DNA from: Candidatus Avimuribaculum pullicola
Lineage (GTDB): Bacteria > Bacteroidota > Bacteroidia > Bacteroidales > Muribaculaceae
Direction: 5' to 3'
Assembly (NCBI GenBank): GCA_018716295.1
Contig: DVKC01000002.1
Location: forward strand, 1 to 64,000
DNA: 64,000 nucleotides
The notes under the pieces were generated by a model. That model made no database searches and was not told where the DNA came from. It saw only the letters and a list, made by a program, of their open reading frames with translations. Below, piece by piece: positions 60,854-64,000 of this stretch. Every line of letters starts with the position of its first letter. Within the stretch, counting starts at the first letter, position 1. The translations under genes and the position numbers were made by a program.

Positions 60854-63800
60854 TTAGAAGCCTATTTGTACGCCGAACGATACCGAAGTGGCCAACGGGT
60901 AGTTCCAATCGGGATTTTCAGGGTCGGTGCAAGTGAGGCTTTTGCTCTTGATAGTGAGTAGGTTCTGTCCCGAAACATAAACTCGTGCATTTGTCATTTT
61001 CAGTCGCGACAACAAGCTCTGTGGCAACGAGTAGCCTAATTGCAAGTTGCGCAGCTTCAGGTAAGAACCATTCTCGACGAAGTAGCTCGATGCGCGACCT
61101 TCATCGGCAGTGTTCATGGTGCTCAGTGCTGGTATTGTTGAGTCGGTGTTGCCCGTAGTCCAAGCGTCGAGTACACGTTCTCCCTTGTTCGAGCCAGGGT
61201 CGTTCACGGCCCAGAAGTCGGTTTGGAACTTTTGGTTATTGTAAACATCCTTGCCGCACACACCTTGCCAGAACATGCTGAGGTCGAAATTTTTGTAGCT
61301 TAGTGCTATGTTCAAGCCGTATGAGAACTTTGGTACCGGGTTGTAAATCCACGTTTGGTCGGCATCATTGATTGAGCCATTGTGGTCAAGGTCGGCATAT
61401 TTCAAGCCGCCTACGCGAGCGTTTGCTTGTCCCGATGCATCTACTTCGGCTTGGCTCTGGAATATCCCTTCGCACACATATCCCACTATTGAACCGTAAG
61501 GCTGGCGCGATTGCACAAGATTTTCGGTGGTGGTGTGGGCGTATGAACCCGTGGTGGTTGAGGGCAGGTAAGTGACGCGGTTGCGGAAGAAGTCGGCGTT
61601 GGCTGTTACGTCAAGTCCCAGGCCGCAGGCAAAGTTCTTGCGGTAGCCTACGCTGAATTCCATACCCCAGTTGCGCAGTGACGGGCCGTTGAGCCACGAT
61701 GCGCCACCCTCGCCGAGGGCACCGATGTAGGCAGGTTTGATGAGCATATCGTCAACATCTTTCACATAACCGTCGATCGAACCGTAAAGCGAACCTTGGA
61801 AGAGTGTGAAGTCGGTACCTACGTTGAATTGCTCGGCCGATTCCCATTTCAAGTCGGGGTTGGCAAGCTGTGTAGCGCGATATCCCGAGGGGAACAGCCC
61901 TGAACCTTGCAAGTAGAGGTCGTAGGCGGTAGATGTCACGCGGTCGAGTCCGTAGTCGGGGACGTAGAGGCCGAATTGTGCGTTGTTGTCGATTGCTTGG
62001 TTACCAGTGCGGCCCCACGAGGCTCGGATTTTCCAGTCGGTGAGCCAATTTTGTTCCAAGAGCTTCGAGATGCGGAAGCCCACGGTGGCTGCGGGGAAAG
62101 TACCCCAGCGGTGGTCGCGGCCGAAGCGCGACGAGCCGTCGCGGCGCATGGTGAACGATGCCAATATCAGGTCGTCCCAGTTGTAGTCGATTTTGCCGAA
62201 GAACGATGCCAACCGATAACCAACTTTTGCACCAGAGTTGCGCATGGTGCCAGTGGCTGCGTTGGGCCACATGAAGTCGGGAGTTTCGAGTGCATACTCC
62301 TCAGAGTAGGCCAAGAAGTCAACTACGGTCTGTTTGTTAAGCTCGGCACCGAGCAAGACGTTGAAATTATGGCGTTCGGCAATGGTGAAGTTGTAGTTGA
62401 TGGTGTTAGACCAAGTCCAGTTCACCTCGTTGTTGTGTGAAAGGGTGGTCTTGGCAATGTCGTTGTTCACAATGTCGGAATGGTAGGTGTGCGTCATGGC
62501 GTTGATGAACGAACTGTAATAGTCGATGCCGAAGTTGGAGCGGAACGTAAACCCTTTGAACGGCTTGATGTCAACGTATGCGTTGCCGAACATACGCCAG
62601 TAGTTGAGGCTGTTGTCGCGGTTGTCGTATGCCTCGCGAAGTGGGTTCTGACGGTCGCTCATGCTGCCCACTGGCCCTGCGAACGTGGTGCCGTCTTCCT
62701 CATATACTGGCACTATTGGCGACATTTTCAGCGCGTTTTCCATTGGAGCCACGTCAACTTGGCTTGAATAGGTCACTGTAAAATTTTCGCCTACCGACAC
62801 CCAGTCGGCTATGTTGTATGATGAATTCATTCGGGCCGAGATGTTTTGGAAGTCGGTGTATTTTATGATACCGTTGCTTTTCTTGTAGCCGAGCGAGAAC
62901 ATGGCCGAATGCTTGTCGTTGGCGTGTGAAACCGACAAGTCGTAGCTTTGTGAGAAGCCTGTGCGCGATATGGCATCGAGCCAGTCGGTGTCGGAATAGC
63001 GCATCGTGCGGTTGGCATTGATGTAGCCGTCATACAGGCCGCCCACCGTGTAGTTGACATATTGGCTTGTGGCGGGGTTCCACACAGTGATGGGTGTTCC
63101 GCCAGTGGCGTTCAGGTTGAGCCCGTAGTTGCTGGCGTATGCCACTGGGTCGATCCCGTCGTTGAGGGCGGCTTGTGCCATTGCTGTGGCATAGCCTGCG
63201 CTGTTGAGCAATTTCATCTTTGATTGTCCGCTATAGAACGATGCTGTCAAGTTAGCCGAGAAATCGACTTTGATTTTGTCGCCTTTTTTGCCACGCTTGG
63301 TGGTGATGATGATGACACCGTTCGAGGCTCGCGAGCCATATATTGAAGCCGATGCAGCATCTTTCAATACTTGCATGCTCTCGATATCGTTGGCGTTCAG
63401 TGAGTTTAAAGCACGTGTCGTAGGCACACCGTCAACAATATACAATGGGTCTTGCGAGGAGTTGAACGAACCGATACCGCGAATGCGCACCGTTCCCACG
63501 CCACTCGGCGAGCCTGTGGCTGTGATGGTCATGCCTGGCACTTTGCCCTGCAAGGCACGCATTGGGTCGGGGTCGGCGGTTGTCTTCAAATCGTCGGTGT
63601 TGACTACTGCCACCGAGCCGGTCAGGTCGGCCTTGCGTTGGGTGGTGTAGCCAGTCACTACCACCTCGTCGAGTAATTCGTTATTTTCGTCGAGGGTGAT
63701 TTGCATAGTCGCTTCGGCCGGCAGTGTGACGCTCTTGTAGCCTATGTAGGAAACGGTGATGGTGGCTCCATCGGCAACGGTGAGGTAGAAGTTGCCATCG

Positions 63801-63976
63801 ATATCGGTTGCCGCGCCGTTGGTGGGTTTGTCGGTTTCTACCACCGAGGCTCCTATGATGGGTAAGTTGTCGCTTTTTGAAACGACTGTTCCGCTCACTT
63901 TTAGAGTGGACTGCGCCCACAAGCATCCCGACCATAGCAGGAATGTGGCGCAAAGCATTGCAATTTTATTTTTCAT
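60854..63976 (-). CDS. susC: SusC/RagA-family TonB-linked outer-membrane transporter
   Basis: This 1040-aa oligosaccharide importer has a signal peptide (about 1-22), a carboxypeptidase-D-regulatory-like domain (about 25-98), the TonB box DEVVVTGYT (103-111), a plug domain (about 115-235, with VRIRGIGSFNSSQDPLYIVDG) and a 22-strand barrel ending in aromatic QIGF. It acts with SusD and draws energy from TonB-ExbBD. It is the first gene in this window of the fructan operon; its promoter and any upstream gene lie beyond the right edge. Confidence 0.96.
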   Translation of the reverse strand: MKNKIAMLCATFLLWSGCLWAQSTLKVSGTVVSKSDNLPIIGASVVETDKPTNGAATDIDGNFYLTVADGATITVSYIGYKSVTLPAEATMQITLDENNELLDEVVVTGYTTQRKADLTGSVAVVNTDDLKTTADPDPMRALQGKVPGMTITATGSPSGVGTVRIRGIGSFNSSQDPLYIVDGVPTTRALNSLNANDIESMQVLKDAASASIYGSRASNGVIIITTKRGKKGDKIKVDFSANLTASFYSGQSKMKLLNSAGYATAMAQAALNDGIDPVAYASNYGLNLNATGGTPITVWNPATSQYVNYTVGGLYDGYINANRTMRYSDTDWLDAISRTGFSQSYDLSVSHANDKHSAMFSLGYKKSNGIIKYTDFQNISARMNSSYNIADWVSVGENFTVTYSSQVDVAPMENALKMSPIVPVYEEDGTTFAGPVGSMSDRQNPLREAYDNRDNSLNYWRMFGNAYVDIKPFKGFTFRSNFGIDYYSSFINAMTHTYHSDIVNNDIAKTTLSHNNEVNWTWSNTINYNFTIAERHNFNVLLGAELNKQTVVDFLAYSEEYALETPDFMWPNAATGTMRNSGAKVGYRLASFFGKIDYNWDDLILASFTMRRDGSSRFGRDHRWGTFPAATVGFRISKLLEQNWLTDWKIRASWGRTGNQAIDNNAQFGLYVPDYGLDRVTSTAYDLYLQGSGLFPSGYRATQLANPDLKWESAEQFNVGTDFTLFQGSLYGSIDGYVKDVDDMLIKPAYIGALGEGGASWLNGPSLRNWGMEFSVGYRKNFACGLGLDVTANADFFRNRVTYLPSTTTGSYAHTTTENLVQSRQPYGSIVGYVCEGIFQSQAEVDASGQANARVGGLKYADLDHNGSINDADQTWIYNPVPKFSYGLNIALSYKNFDLSMFWQGVCGKDVYNNQKFQTDFWAVNDPGSNKGERVLDAWTTGNTDSTIPALSTMNTADEGRASSYFVENGSYLKLRNLQLGYSLPQSLLSRLKMTNARVYVSGQNLLTIKSKSLTCTDPENPDWNYPLATSVSFGVQIGF

Positions 63977-64000
63977 TTAGAAAATGGTTAGGTTTGTTGT

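Overview
The window looks like chromosomal DNA from a gut-type member of the Bacteroidales, possibly Muribaculaceae or a relative; the family is a guess and only the order is well supported. The evidence is a SusC/SusD fructan locus driven by a hybrid two-component sensor, an Nqr sodium pump, two long ExbD paralogues with TonB, GH77 with N-terminal starch-binding domains, and recurrent promoters of the Bacteroidetes form (TTG or TTTG, 19-20 bp, TAnnTTTG) with few Shine-Dalgarno sequences.

Layout. 1-4.9 kb: small hypothetical proteins, an orphan TrpB2-type tryptophan synthase beta chain, an AlkD-like protein, and three inverted-repeat elements. 4.9-7.3 kb: nitrilase-family amidase, two small membrane proteins (one only 34 aa) and menA. 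7.4-12.6 kb: an iron/siderophore uptake operon that matches XusABC in order and architecture. 12.6-13.0 kb (minus): one RNA transcript carrying SRP RNA, tRNA-Thr and tRNA-Pro. 13.0-16.1 kb: bioB, a DegT/DnrJ-type aminotransferase and a HAD hydrolase. 16.1-19.7 kb (minus): exbB-exbD-exbD-tonB, preceded by a 47-aa reading frame behind its own promoter. 19.9-25.8 kb: nqrABCDEF. 25.8-29.7 kb: an accessory island, described below. 29.7-38.2 kb (minus): purL-sppA-lpxK-punA-thiL. 38.4-42.2 kb: gyrA and a TPR protein. 42.2-47.1 kb (minus): two hypothetical exported proteins and malQ (GH77). 47.1-51.9 kb: clpC and htpG. 52.0-64.0 kb (minus): fructan utilisation locus susC-susD-GH32-MFS-fructokinase plus its hybrid sensor.

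The most unusual part is the island between nqrF and thiL. It holds a membrane Ser/Thr kinase fused to a C-terminal FGE-like (C-type lectin fold) domain. The last 30 codons of that domain look like the variable region of a diversity-generating retroelement: nearly every candidate variable codon ends in C or T, as AAY-to-NNY mutagenesis would leave it. No reverse transcriptase or template repeat was seen in the window. Downstream lie a 69-bp inverted repeat and a REP-associated tyrosine transposase (RAYT), bracketed at about 40 bp on each side by two copies of a ~171-bp palindromic element. A third copy lies upstream of the kinase.

How the genes work together. The Nqr pump and the ExbB/ExbD/TonB complex energise the membranes. 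The TonB-dependent XusA-like and SusC-like receptors draw on that energy for iron-chelate and fructan-oligosaccharide import. The GH32 enzyme, MFS porter and fructokinase then take fructans to fructose-6-phosphate under control of the periplasmic fructose-sensing hybrid regulator.
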